Shown: positions 13,463-27,800 of the stretch, piece by piece | How positions within the stretch are numbered: the first letter of the stretch is position 1 | How the letters are laid out: the number at the start of each line of letters is the position of its first letter | NCBI RefSeq assembly: GCF_000003815.2 | Contig: NC_049989.1 | Span: forward strand, 8,768,251 to 8,832,250 | DNA: 64,000 bases | Source: Branchiostoma floridae | Taxonomy: Eukaryota; Chordata; Leptocardii; Amphioxiformes; Branchiostomatidae | Direction: 5' to 3' | Notes under the pieces: model-generated | The model's database searches: none | Told to the model about the DNA's origin: nothing | Seen by the model: only the letters and a program-made list of their open reading frames with translations | Position numbers and translations under genes: made by a program

Positions 13463-16400
13463 TACAATGTAGGACGGGCATGAGAAGCGCAATTAAATCA
13501 GGCTATACTGCTTGTTGTTTTTCAGAGAAAGGTTTGTCAGGGTACATTAACCCTCTCAGCACGACATAAAATTTTTTCCTGTATACCATATACGACATAT
13601 AATTCCAGGCTATACAGGTGTCAATTAGTACTTTTTGTTTATTACTATTAAAGCTGTTATGTAAGGAGTAGACTAGACTATTTTGTCTTTGTCATGTAAA
13701 TACTTGAACTTGATTAAATATTGCAACACTGAAATTGGTACTTTCATGGCATGGCAGAAATGATGACTTTGCATTTCAAACAACAGTTAAGCCACAGCAT
13801 AAGAAAGTCTCAAGAAAACTATAACTTTGTTCAAAATACTACCTGCAACATGATGGATTGTTGTAGAAATAAAATTACATTGTAAGACGGTTTGTCAGTT
13901 TAGGGCATGCTACTGGGAGTGCGGAAGGTAGGTTGCCCTAACCCTCAGTCTCTGCAATAATTCCGCCAAGGCAGGCCGTTAATGAAATTAATCTTTGTAA
14001 TATAGTTCATGATGAGGTATTGGTCTGGGGGTGCAATAAAGTTTGAGAGCCACAGAAACTTTCCAATTAGTTTTCTTGGAGAGGTATTCTGTCGTAGCTA
14101 GTACTACAATGGTTGGAACATCGCCATTTTGAGCAAAGTGGAAAACTAGAAGCACTAGGATGACGGCATCTATTTTGTTTCACACGGAATACAGATGTGG
14201 GAAATCAAAAGGGGAAGAAGGCTGCAATTAAGTGTGCACTTCCTCAAGCAATGGGTATCAACGTTACGCAAGAAGCACCTATTTCAACAAAAAAAATTAC
14301 TTGAAAGGATAATGTTTCAGGAGCCTGAGCTTAGGACCATAGGAACAGGTCTACATGGGCCATAACGTAGTCGCATAAAAGCATAGTGGGAATGACTTCC
14401 GGCTATCAAGGTCGTGGGAAGAGCCTCTGAGATTGTTACTTCTCACACTACAGATTCAATTTCTGTCAAGTTGAATCACAATGTTATAGACCACCCATGG
14501 CAATGGTGAAAAGCACTTAATGAGAGCAATTCCCGGCTTTGACCATGACTTTCACACAAAACTTAACCGTGGGAAGAAAAGTTCTGTAATAAGCTGCAAC
14601 TGCAGGTATCTTGCTTGGAAAACTAAATGAGCATATATGGATAATCACTGAGAAATAAAACTATATACTGTTAAGTTTAAAATGTTGAAGGTAGTTTTAT
14701 TTTTGGAATTTTTGCATTGACTTCTCCCCTGGGATAATGCATCAACTGCAATGAAAATTTACTGTACTAAAGAATTGTTTGAGCCGTGATCTGAAAACAC
14801 AGTAAAGTTACCTCCCTCCCCCTCCTCCCCCCAAAAAACCCAAGTGGATTGCATCTTATGGAATGTGCAAAAATTACAGTGCTATCTCTGGTATATTGAT
14901 ATGGCTATTGTATTGATGAAGATTTCAGTGAAAAAGGTGTATTTTTCGAATACATGTAAATGTCAATAGATGCTAACGTCATCCAAAATTATTGATGACC
15001 CTAAAATTTATACCCTTGCTGCATGGAAAGTACTTACCACATCTGAGGCCGTAACTCATGGGGATTAGCGACCATAGCACGTCATGCTAATCTATGATAA
15101 ATGAAACTTGACACCCTCTGTGGAAGATAAACTACATATAGTTGTTTCCTTCCTGGTGATGGATTTGGTTGGAAAGAGCAATCGGTGACCAAGCCCATAT
15201 ATTCATTAGCCTCCACACAGCTGTTGGAACTAATGATAAACACACCAAAAATGAAATCATAAACATATTATAACTCTGTAACAGATCCGTAATGCGAAAG
15301 TGGATATGGTTCGGAGCACCAGAAGATAAATCATAGTTACCTGTAAGATGGCGTTGATTATGTTTATTGAATTGCTCTGAAAGATGACAGAATTTTACAA
15401 AGTAACAAGGCAACCTATCAGTGAAGTAACAAATCACAATCATTTAGGATGGTTCAGTTGGAGGGGAATAGCTCGCGGGCTGATTTTTTTGCAAACGACA
15501 AAAATGCAGTACTTGTGTACCGTTTTTCGACATGAATAGCGCATGGACTTGTAATCAGATGCCAGATAGAATAATGGGTCACCTCGGGTGAGCATTAAAG
15601 CATGGAAAAAATCTATGTACCTGCCCAGAGGTGCCCATCTCATGGTTATCGCGAACGTTATGGTTCGGTAATGGCCTTGTGGGACAAAAGCAAGTTCAAA
15701 TGGAAAATGGAATGTATCGAATGGTACAGGGTGCTCAGTGACTTGAAATGAATGCCAGTAGCAAGGCTTGTCATGCATCAAGTCGGAAATACTTCAGGGA
15801 AGGAATTGCTTGAAATATGTCCAATCTGGTGGAAACATTTGTAAACTTGAACACAGAAAAAAAGAAAGAAAAGAGCATCAATTTCAGTTCGACAGTTTGA
15901 CAAAAGAAAAAGGGTCAAAACTTACGAAAAAGAATTCCAGTTGACCTGGTGAGTCAATGCATCCCAAGAAGTGTGCTTTGATTAGATACATGCACCCAAA
16001 AAAACAAAAACAGAAAAAGATCAAATAGTTTTAAATTATTGCCACACAATGAAATGTACATAATTGCAATGTGTACTTAACACACTAGATGAATTGAAAT
16101 TGAGTTTAAGTTATTTACTAAAGATGGAGTTGTTCCATGGCCTTGCTTTCAGCCCTCCAGGTATCCTGTTTTTAACACCTAAGCTGTTAGCGTTATATCT
16201 AACTTTGCTGTGAAGCATGGGGGTTCTAAAGCTATATTGATGTGAATATAAAACTTATTTAAAAACTGTGAAAAATGTACATGTTTGGTAAAAGCTGTAC
16301 AATGTGTATAAACAGATCAAGAAACCTAAGAAGTTTATCCTGATAAAAATGCTCCCCCATAGTTTTCCATACACAAGAATGACAAGATGAAGCTTGAGAA

Positions 16401-17449
16401 GTTAGAAGTTAATTACAAAGACCAGTTGGTATTTCCCCATGTTGACAATACCTTCACCTCTCTTGAAATAATCTTCTCACCAGTGTCCAAATGAACAACA
16501 TTTTGCAATGGTTACTATAATCTATGACTATAAACTTTTAAAGGACTCATATTTTTTAAGCTTTGTCCCTTGACGAAAATGCATTTATTTGCTAGAAGTC
16601 TCCTAGCAGTGACCCCTATGAGGTAAACAGGTACTGCAGCCTACTGATAGAGCCTGCAAAGAAAAAAGCATCTAACAGCATGTCAAATAAGCACCAGCAA
16701 TTTTCATTCTTATTGTAAACTGAAATTTCTATAAACACCTACTCACCAAAATTACGATTATATCATACCATGAAAAGGGAAAAAAATATAAATTTATGCT
16801 TCTGAAATTCTTTAAGTTAATTTCATCTAAAAGAAAACCCAGACAAAACAAAATTTTCTTTTTCTGTGAAATAAAATGTACCAAGAAAATAAAGTTTTGT
16901 TCAGTATAAACTTTATACGGAAATGATGGTATCCGAAAAGGCAAGCTTTAATACATTGCAATACCTGTAGATAGCATGAGCGTTAGCCTCTTCACATCCG
17001 TATATGGAAGAAATATTTTAGAAAACAACATGGATGTTCTCAGAAAATAAATGTTTATTCTGAGTGACAAGATTTTGATGGCTTAGACAGCATGGGCATT
17101 GCCCTTTTCACAGAAGAAAGATTGCCTTAACCTTCCCAAGAGCACACTTATCAGTACAGCCAGTGCACCGCATGCCCCAGTTATACCTCTTGGACGATAG
17201 TGATAAGAAATTCAATCTGACTTTGATATACTTTGAGGCAAAGGGTCACTTCCTCACTACTATATGTATGCTAATGACTACCAGTCCTCCATTTTTCAAA
17301 TTTCCGTTCAACTGGGCTGAGGAAAAAAGTCTGGTTGTCCTCTCATATTGTGTGTTTTACATCTCAAAGGGAAGGAAAATACAACATTTTGACTGCTTTA
17401 ATTCTCCAATGCTATTTTTCTTTCACATTCTTCTTTAACTGTTTCTGGA

Positions 17450-17475
17450 TTAATGTAGTAGGAACTACTACATTA
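17450..17475. repeat. Short perfect hairpin
   Basis: TAATGTAGTAG and CTACTACATTA are perfect complements around a GAA loop. There is no T-run or gene nearby, so its role is unknown. Confidence 0.7.
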
Positions 17476-18397
17476 TATTACTGTAACATTACTTATGTTA
17501 ATGTAACATAACTGTGTGTTTGCTGTTTTCACTGGCTGTTTTGAATATTTCCTGGAAGAAGTATTCAAATTGACTTCAATTCCACAAACCTGGCACAGAT
17601 GCCCTCTTGTTACGTTCACACAGTTGAACACGCTAACCCATTAGTTAAGAAATGTGGCTGCGGCCCAACCTACACATGTGTATGACCTTTGCAATATCCC
17701 GGCCTTATTCCCAGGTGAGGAAAGGATTTCTTTTAAACTAATGAACCCAAGACAATCGTACACAATCAATACAGCCCCTGGCCTGGCCTTGGCTTCCGAA
17801 CATTAATACTCCCCCAACTTAATCAAGTGACATATGGGCACGCAGCACATAATAGACGGGGTAAGAACTAAAGGAAGGTGGGGGGAAATCTGCAATATGG
17901 CCTGATCTGGAGATACAGCCATCACGACACCTCATATCGACAATCAAGCCCAAGCAATACTCCCGTACCGACGCAGGGCACGATTGCTAGATGTGCCGAC
18001 TCGGAGGCATCTATCGGATGCGAAGCATGTCACATTGATTCTAACAGGCTTTCAGTACCGATCTCCGCTGTATTGCAGGTTTTGGCACTTTCCCATCCTC
18101 AAAATTTGTGGGGTCAGGAAATGGTATTGGCTAGCTGACATATGTTGATATATGTTCACTTTTGTGCTGCCATTTCAATACCATGATCACCAGGCGCCAT
18201 CCATTTTTCTTGATTGTCCATGCTTTTTTCTGCCGCCAGAATACTGGACGGGCCTCCAGCATGCAGATCCTAAACTTTTCTTATTGGCAGCTAAGATAAA
18301 ATTTAATTTAGTACAGGTTTAGCTTAGTTATCACGTTTGTCTGTGAAGGCTGATCTTCATACATCACATTTGGGTGGGTCTCAATTTTTGTGATTGC

Positions 18398-18429
18398 ATC
18401 AATAATTTCATCAATAATTTCATCAATAA
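18398..18429. repeat. Three 12-bp direct repeats
   Basis: CATCAATAATTT is repeated three times in a row, the last copy diverging to CATCAATAATGG. Confidence 0.7.
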
Positions 18430-21400
18430 TGGGTATTGATAGAGTCCCTTAGCTCTTTTTTTCACTTCTGGCATTGCTATCTTTTGTGCAGGTATGGTGC
18501 ATAAAAAATCCATTCGGACACATATGTTGCTGATTCCAGGGATTACTAAATGAAATTATAAACAAAATTAATTGTAAAACTATGTACATCAAAAGCTCAT
18601 GTGCAAATGTATCACAACACTGGTCTTGCTAAAAGTAAAACTTCCCAACTGTCTAATTAGCGCCCGAGCTGGCCCCTTTTTAACCTTAGTTAGGTTTCTC
18701 CATATTGCACGGTCTAGGACTTGGCTGCCTAAGTGCCTGAGTCCTGTGCGTTTCACCATCTGGTCTTACCAGCCCTTTGGATTCTGATCTTCTCTGGATC
18801 TGGAGTTGTCTATAATATAATCTACTAAGTAAAAGTATATACATTATGTAGATTACAACAGGCTAGCCAATCAGTCACTACAAGTACAATTCCCTTAAAT
18901 CCCTTACACAAGTTAATATTCCATCATAATTCTTTATAGCAACTTACTGAAGTGCTTGACTGTGTAACTGTGTTGCTCAAGAGCTGTAGAAACAGAGATG
19001 AGCATTGCCCTATACAATGATAGGTGTAAGAAAGACTTCAGACTTCAATCCTTACCTACCGACAACCATTTAGGCACCACAGGGCCTTCCACTGGTAATT
19101 CTAATGATGGAAAGACAGTAATGCCCTATAAGTGGCATGTCATTCCACAGATAAACTCTATGTGGGCAGCAGGGGCTGTAAAAGCTTATAAAGTGTGGTC
19201 ATGAGTGGATTTCTAAAATAATGGGTGGGTGAGGAATAGTGTGTGGGCAGTGCATCCGGCACCTTTATCAGAATAAACCTTTGAGGGATGGAGACATTTT
19301 TATGATGGATGTCAACAGAAAGGTGTATGTGGAGGAGAAACATTAACTTGACTAGACATGTTGCAGCAGAATCGATTCTGAATATCAACATTTTGACATA
19401 CATGTAATACACTCAGAAAGCGTATATAGCATATATTTTATGATTGGGTATTTTTTTAAACAAATCTATTCCAAAGTCAAATCAACTCTCCAACAGGCAG
19501 AAGCCTGAACGTTGACTTTAAATAAAGATATGCAAACACTTTCTCCATAGTAAAACTAGTATCTTGAGGCTGATTTAAGATTGGACAATACAACTTCATG
19601 GTTTAAAGAAAAAACAAGAAGGCACAATAACATGAAGCAAAAAAGAGGTCATTATTGATAAAACCTTTCTTAACTTGAATCAGTGTGCAGTCTATCTGCC
19701 TGAGGAATTAGGCCATATGGTCACCCATCTCCTCAGTACAAGTTTTTGGAATTAGGTGTAAATCCTCTGTAATCTATCCTTGTCAGAATCCACGGATCCT
19801 ATTGATCTTAATGTGGGGAGGGGGGATCTTCCATCAAACTCAACCATCCAGTTCCGCCATTAGAAGACTCAAAACCGCTTTGCATCCAATTATAGCAATG
19901 GCTAAATATGCTCTGAATCAATTCATGATGGCTGCATGTAATCAACATAAAACAATTAAGTCTTGTAATTCATATTTACATCAGAGCATGTTGATGCACT
20001 GTCATTTAGTATATACCTATACAAGAATCTTTTTGCATGTAACTTGCTTCTGACAATTTTGGAAACATGCCAGGCACCAGAGTACTAGGCTGCTGGCTTC
20101 CTTTCAGTACAGAAGAAGAGCTGGATTCCTGGGCCTTGGCGTAGTACCAACTATCTCCCAGGGGAGTACACTACTTCCTATCTTTCTTCTCAGATGTGCG
20201 AAAAGTAAAGCACAGGAATGCATCAGCCATGTAGTTTATCCCAGTCATAAGTTATTTTAGAGGGAAAATGTCACAAACACGATCAAAAGCTTATTCAGCG
20301 CTTCAAACCATTCATTATGATAGTTCACCTTAAGGAACAGCCACATCTAAAACAATTTTCTTTAATATTTCTAAATAAACTGGAGGTTGTCTGGAATATC
20401 TAAAATTAATAAAAGAAATATTTCTGTTGATAAATCATTATTGGTAAAGTAACAAAAACAATAAAGACAAATTACAACAGGATTCGTGTATACATTGATT
20501 GTACCAACAGTAAAGAACATTTACTACATACTCCATTGTCAAACATGTTGCCATTTATCACTCCAATGTTTGGGAAGTGTGAAAAATGTGGGAAATGATG
20601 TCATCTATTTTGGCTAAGTGCTGGTTGCCTGGAATGCCTCGATGTCATCAGCTTGATTATGATTGATTGTGAGTGTAATACTGCTGTCCATCAAACGGAG
20701 GAGGTTAATACTTCTGGTGGCAGGAACTGTTACTCCCGGGAATCCAATTAGTCAAACCCCATACTCCTGCAAATTGATGCATTTGTTAATTGTGACCACT
20801 ATCCCAGCAACCCTTGCAAAGATTACACCTCTAAAGGGTGTACCATTTTATATGCAATTGTAAATTTTGAGCACAATTATTTTTTCTATCATATTATACT
20901 TTATCACTTCAGGCATTTAGTCCAAAAATGTAGTGCTTCAACAATTAACATTACTTAGTCAAAATACATTTAATCAATTACTGTTTGTATTTATATGTCT
21001 TTTGCAGTAAAATAATATGACATTCAATCTTGAAATATCTAAGATGATGGTTCTATTTTTGCAGTTTTCCTGGGACCTCTCCACTGTGAAAGTGTTTTTA
21101 ATACACAAATCTACATGATTGTTTCAACTGCAAACTCAAATTCAAAACAGAAATACTCTTTTCCATCTTGCCACAAAATTATGTCCCTGCAAAAATAAAT
21201 ACTAGTAAATTTACTGTATGTAACTATCACATATTATAAGATATGGGTTCCATTTTGTACATTATGCATTTTTTTGGCAAAGTTCCTTCACATGATAGTC
21301 AGCGCTAATGCTTTGATCTATTAGTGTTAGATATCTCTGTCATCTCATCCCCCTGGCCACCATTTTGATCTTTCAATAGATCCCTCCTGTGTATCACTGT

Positions 21401-24400
21401 CTAATCCCATGGATCTATGTCAGGGATTACTGCCGCCATCTGGCCAGTATGGCATCCACTTTCACACGGGACCATCAAGAGAGCACATCGGCTTAGACTC
21501 TGTAATCACCTCTTACATTTTACACCTATGGAATCCACAAAGGGAGAAGAACTCACGGTAGATAAACTGTTCTGTGTGGTTAAAAAAAGCGACATGTTTG
21601 ACAAGAGTAGAACTTGAAGTAAATCTTGTGCCATAAACATTACGATGTCCCCGGCGACCATAGAGTTATCTCTCATTGGTAATTTCCGCTATAAGCGTGC
21701 TTTTGACATCAATATCACTTGCCCAAGGCAGACAGTTCCTGCTTTCTACCAGATATTTGATGACCCAAATTGGCAATGAAAACTTTAAAAATATGACAAA
21801 ATACTGGAGACAAATGAGATTTTCAGATGGTTAAGAATCTTAATTGTTTTCCAGTTTACAGGTACATAATTCCTCTTAATGGCTGGAATCTTTAATATTA
21901 TACAATTAAAAGAAATCCAATTTAGTAAGCAGCAAGGTTTATTATTTACATATTGTTTCATTGTGCTCTTATTGGTTTGTTCTTTTAATATATCATATTC
22001 ATAGCTTACATCACATAAAATGGTGCATGCATTTATGTAGTAAGATATAATTTACATTTTGAAGAAGACAGGACAAGACAGATAGTTTCCGACAAAGTGA
22101 TAACATTGTGGGGGGGGGGGGAAGGTTTGGCTTAGTATTAGTAATACAACCACTCTAATGACATTGTGCAGGTAAACCATTACTATTTTGCATAATTCAT
22201 ACTTCATTAGAAGAAAAAATCAATGATGTGTACCTCCAGATACTGATAGCTATCAGGGCTTGGCTCTTTTAGCCACCTGGACAGCTACAATGGCAGGTGT
22301 CTGCCATCTGTGGTTGTCTGTCCCCAGATGCCCAGTAATCCATGTTACAAATAACATTCATGATCAAGTTTCCTGAGCTAGCTTTCTGACAGAATAAGCT
22401 TTGGTCCTTGACTTTCATGCTAGAACAATGTTCAACACACTTGCGGCTGCATGAATCATAAACTTTACAACATCATCCCTTTAGGTTCAAAATACTTCAT
22501 TTCATTTCTGGCGCTTACTATACTCTTAAGGAATGTTACTCTAGGGAGCAGTACACCATTTCATCTTGTAGTTGATGCTAAATCCAAGTGATACATTGTA
22601 GGTTGTATATCTGATGTATTTAGCAATTATCTCTGATGGTATCTAGTATCTGCATGAGAAAAAGGATGTACAAAATGTACATCCTGTACAAAATTATTAT
22701 ATAGTTCAGCAGTTGTCTCTGGGCTGTTTAGAGCAGGAAAAAAGAAATGAGATTTCAACTGAATGTTGGAAATATGAGTACAGAACACAGTTCTCAAGAC
22801 ACAGATACATGAATTGTATAGTTCAATCAGAAACAAAACAAATATCCTGTGATGGATGCAAAAGATAGGAAAAACAAAGCAAGCATCTAATTTTCCTATT
22901 TTCTGATAAGAAAAAAATGAATCAGTATGAACCATAAAATTACAGTGTTGTGGCCCAAAGGTACAAAAAATTGAGCTTAGGTTGTGTGTCTATTATGTAA
23001 GACCCACTTACCATGACCTTATATGTGATAAATAAGCAACAGTTTACTGCTCTTAGTGGTTTAACAACCATAATCAACATTATTGTAGTTTTTATGTTCA
23101 ACTCAACTTATTGATCCAGTCATGAAGATTCCTATCTACATGTGGATTTATGTCACGAGCAATCTCAATAATGTTCTGATCCATAATTTCACTTTTTGCC
23201 GATGCCTTAATCATTGTCCACATCTACATGTTACATACTGTACAAGTGTTCAAAAGAATTACTTGACAAGTTGTTGACCATAGCAACTTTGAGTGCACTC
23301 TTGGTGCAGAAGTCCATATCGATGTGTGGAGAAAGCTCTCGACAGTGAACTAGTACCACGGAGAGTGGGATTTGTACCAAAGACCCTGCAGTCTAAAAGC
23401 ATGGCTGGTAAACTATCCAGCCATCATTTGCATTGACAGATTTATGTGAAATTCAGCGAACCTTGCAACCTCTCAGTGATATCAAACAAATCCTTTCAAA
23501 CCGGCAAAGAAAAGTTTCTGATTTAAACAATCTGCAATAAACCTCTGTAACGATGAGTTTGAAAAAAAAAATAGAATTAGATTTTGCATATTTCACTGAT
23601 ACCTGTGCTGGGAAAATGAATGAACCAACCCAATTGGTAACCATGTAAAAAGACGTAGCTGACATGATAAAATACATAATCAAGATGTACACATAACTGA
23701 GTAAACTGCCCCACATTAAGCCCTAAGAAACTGCCAGACATGGCGGCAGACAGAGACATCATGTGGTTATGGTATATGGGCAGCCAGATGGTCACAAATT
23801 CAGACCATAATGCCAGGAGATTTGGAGAAGAGGAATTTAGAAAATGCAGCAGGCAAAGGTTAGGGAAGGCACATAAATTCCCGGAGCTACCTGTCGCTGC
23901 CTGCAGATAATGATGGGGATAATTCCAACCTGTCAGATAAGTGGGCCCTGGCAACATGATTCTTTGTTTGTCACTGGTTGGAAGGTTTTTAAAAGTTAGG
24001 TAAAAGTTTGTAACAAATAATCTATGTTTGGAACACTGAGAAAAAACATTTTTTAATGAGACATTAACATGCATTGGCATAATACCGGTAGTAAGACTTA
24101 TACCGGTAGATTAAAAATACTGGAACTTAAAGAGATCTACACATGCAACAATAGTTATTTCTGAGCTGTGCACACTTCAGACATCTAGGTGTCCAATACA
24201 CCATTTACAAAGCATCGATAACAATGCATTCCAAGACAACAAGGCCAAAAGTTTTCAGTATACTTTTTTTAAAATTTCGGGGTAGGCAGCTCGTCGTGGG
24301 ACGAACACACTGTCACATTCATTGCCAAATTTATATAGATCATAATTACACATGCTCACGGCACAAGACGAACATGATTCAACAACAATCTTGAATTTCT

Positions 24401-24469
24401 GTTGGTGACCTACAACTCATGTAAAAGTGTGAAGAACCGTTGCATAATAGCCCGGATCTACGACTGAAT

Positions 24470-24800
24470 GGGCAAAATTGAACGTACGCAGCCATTTTCC
24501 CGCCATTTTTATATCTACGCTAGCAGTGAAGTGTTACGTCATAGCGGTTGTGACGGACAAAGGTTAAATGAAAATTCTTGACAGTATACGTCCGTTTTCT
24601 CATGACATTTTGTATGCTCATGCAGGTTTATGTTTTATGCATTTACTGACAGAAAAGGAAGGAACATCAGAGGATGTATAAATGTACATAGCGGCAGTTA
24701 ATTGTGCCGTGTTTCTTCCTACCGGTATTTTGTACCCCCTCCCAACCACGCGCCCGTTCGCCGTGTAATTCCGCGGCGTGTTACAATTACAATATTACGC
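24470..24800. promoter_or_regulatory. CpG-richer island with E2F-like and CRE-like sites
   Basis: The segment holds TTTTCCCGCC at 24495-24504, TTACGTCA at 24534-24541, and CpG-dense sequence near 24748-24782 (CACGCGCCCGTTCGCCGTG). It stands out against AT-rich surroundings. It could be a promoter or enhancer, but I see no supported gene on either side. Confidence 0.35.
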
Positions 24801-27800
24801 TTTTAGCAGGACAAGAGTGGCAGAAAAGTTACACAGAAGAAGTGGCAAGGGTAACCTATAACAGCAACATGTAACTGGAGAAAATGATGCGTTGACAATT
24901 TGTCAAATCAGTATGGCTAGAGAAATCGTCGTAAACGTACCGGTATTATGATAATAGATGTTACCAAACCAAACCCTGGGATGGGAAGAAAACTCTTCCT
25001 GCATTTTTATTCTGTAAGAGCATGCACTGTAGTCTGTAATACCAGTGCCAGAGTGTGAAGAACTGTTCATGATGTACTTCAGATTGAAAATTTTCCTACC
25101 ATAGCTCTTTCATGCCGCTTTGTACAAAATTCCACAGAACACAAAGTGCCAAAGAACCAAGAACAACACAAAGGTTCATTTTTGTTGGTGTCAAAGGCTC
25201 TCGGTAATGCCTGAGTCTTTGCACACAGGAATCCTACATTGTGTATTAGATGGAGGGCTTCAGTTAGTGCGTCATGTTAACAGAACTTACAGGATACGAG
25301 TAGCTCTAGTAATCCAGACTCGTACATCATCCCTGATTATTGGACACAAGAGCCGTTTTTTCCTCCTAACAATCAATAGCGTTGGGAAAACTTTGTCAAT
25401 AACAAGCTTTGTAAGTGACTATGATCAATGGAAACATGGTGTAACAGTGAAGGTCGCCGTTCATTTCAAAATGTGCGCTTTCTCTGACGACTACAGAGAA
25501 GTGACATGTCATTGTCATGTTGGGATAAAACTTTCCAAGTTGAAAGTGGCGGGATCTAGAAGAATGTACCCTCGAGTTATCAATTGGCTTCTAACGTCTA
25601 AAGGTAAACTTCTGCTTTCAGCCTTGAACTTCCTACTAACAATATCTCCATATCTACATTGTCTACATGTAATAGAAAATAATGCTTAAACTGATTAAAT
25701 CAATGGTTAAGAGGAATTCACAGTGCATTTGCAGAAATCTTACATGAGTACACTAAATCATGTCACTTTTAAACTTTTGCAAAACAGATGGGTACGAACT
25801 TCATGTTCAAAGGTTAAAAGACAAGCTACAGAGAAATGTAGCTCTGGCCCATGTCAGAATCCATATAAGCAAACTTTGGCTATTTTTATACAACAATCAA
25901 CTAGGTGATGGACAACCGGCTGGTCAGAAAACGTAGCCTTGAGGGCTTCAAAAGATGGAAAGTGCAGATATCCATGGTCACCACACTCATTTGCACTGAG
26001 ATCTCCCCAGAACTAGAACGGTCATTACTTCTTCAATGGCTGCTATAAATTCAAATGTGCACCACAAGATAGCCAAAACAAGAGGCCATTAGTGGCCGGC
26101 GTGATGCGTCTTCATTGCTGCTTCAACAGCGTACGCGAGATAAACGGCCATTGACGTCAAGACGACGGGACAAATTATGGAGTTAGATGGGATTTTCTGG
26201 ACGGCGTTCAGGGGTTGGTAAGACGAGGCAATATCCACGGTGGTTTGAGGGAAAGTTCTCCAGGGATTAGGAGGAGGTCATCTGCCCCAAGACAAAGTTT
26301 TGTTATCAGCTCCTGCAGGGAGCACCATATTTATATGCAGCCATTTGGAATGTTGTGTGACATACGTTTCATGCAGAGTACATGTGGGAAACATGGGGGA
26401 AATGGACAAGGTTATTGGCCTGAGTGCACAAAGTCACAGACAACAAAACATATTCTTCTCATTTATGCTAGATAGGAAACATGCTGTTGACATCCACCAT
26501 GAAGTTATGTATAAGAAGCATAGGGACTTACTTTAGAAAATTAATATTTTTTTAATTATACCAAAAAAAAACTAGAATACACAAACTCCTGTCACATCTT
26601 TGTCAAGCTAAGAGTTGTCTAACACTTTGTGACTTCAAAGAAAAAACGAAAGTTCCACTTAATTTTCTCCTCTTTGATAATTGAAATCAAGTCTCAATTA
26701 ACATCTTTGATAAATTACATGTAGGTGGAACTTCACCCAACCTACAATCCAAAACTCATGCCATTCCGTCCATACTATATCCAATCATGCCAATTGAACC
26801 TTTCATACAAAAGCACCCCTGCACTTCCAGAAAAGCTGCTAGGAGGCCCAAATGTCTGCCATTTCAGTTTGGTGACAGTATCATCTTCAAATGAAAAACT
26901 ACAAAACCTGTACAAAGACAGTACCACAACAAGCCGCTAGGGGATACAAAAGCTAATCATTTCCAGGTCTCATTTAGAACTTTATACATAACAAATCTCA
27001 ACACAATATACCCACATGCCAAACCGCAACAAAAAGATAGCACTTTGATAGCACACCATTTTTATATCTTTATATCTTAACAGCTCCCAAGAAAAGTCTG
27101 TATTTTTCTCTTTTTACAACCACTTCAATAAAAAAATAGCTACACAAAGGGGACAGCTAAAAAAAGCATTTCCCTTTTTTGCTTTAATTTTATAATAACT
27201 GGTGACCACGCCAGTGAGCTACTGAGTTGCCCTTGTCCAAAGAACAGTTTTCATGGGTAACATACAAAAGTCACACAGAATCTGACAGTCATGCCAGCAG
27301 TGGTCAGTGGCTCAATCAACCGAGACCGACTGCACTGCCAATTCCCTACCACCCATAAAATGACCGGCTGTCACGGCTTGTTTGCAGTATTGTTCACCCA
27401 ACACAAATAGCTGAGTTACGATGGCAGCCATGAAAAATGGTGCCCTCCAATTGCACCCCAGAGAGCTGACTGCCCCATGTTTGGATCCATAAAATGACAT
27501 GGCAGAAGATCTATGCCAAGATTATTGTGTATAGCTCAATATGATGTGCTGTCTTAATGACATTCCAGAATGACTTTGCCCTGCGCTTCGATAAGGTGCG
27601 TCCAGCAAAATGTCGGACCGACTGTATTTTCCGTACACAATAGGTTAAGCCAATACTTTTCACCAGTTATGTGTTGGGATGACAAGGCACAACGCCTTCA
27701 GGTTCAGCACCAGGGACAGGGTCAATACACCCTCGTGTGATATAGTCTGTAATGGGCAACCATAGGCTGCAATGGACTGTGCGCAGAATAGGGTGTGGGG

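Larger units (their letters stand above)
10216..24469. other. 14-kb gene-desert block
   Basis: No supported coding exon. It contains small tandem repeats (13424-13462, 18398-18429), a hairpin (17450-17475) and a 12-G run (22110-22121). Less AT-rich blocks near 17,590-18,140 and 21,330-21,660 could be conserved regulatory sequence, but comparison is needed to say so. Confidence 0.55.

Noticed and set aside
23577-24080. 167-codon minus frame
   Set aside because: No family pattern; composition like its AT-rich surroundings; no splice partners.
25120-25689. Longest plus-strand frame outside the main genes (189 codons)
   Set aside because: Opens at TTG, contains no recognisable domain, and has no splice context or neighbouring exons; likely a chance frame.
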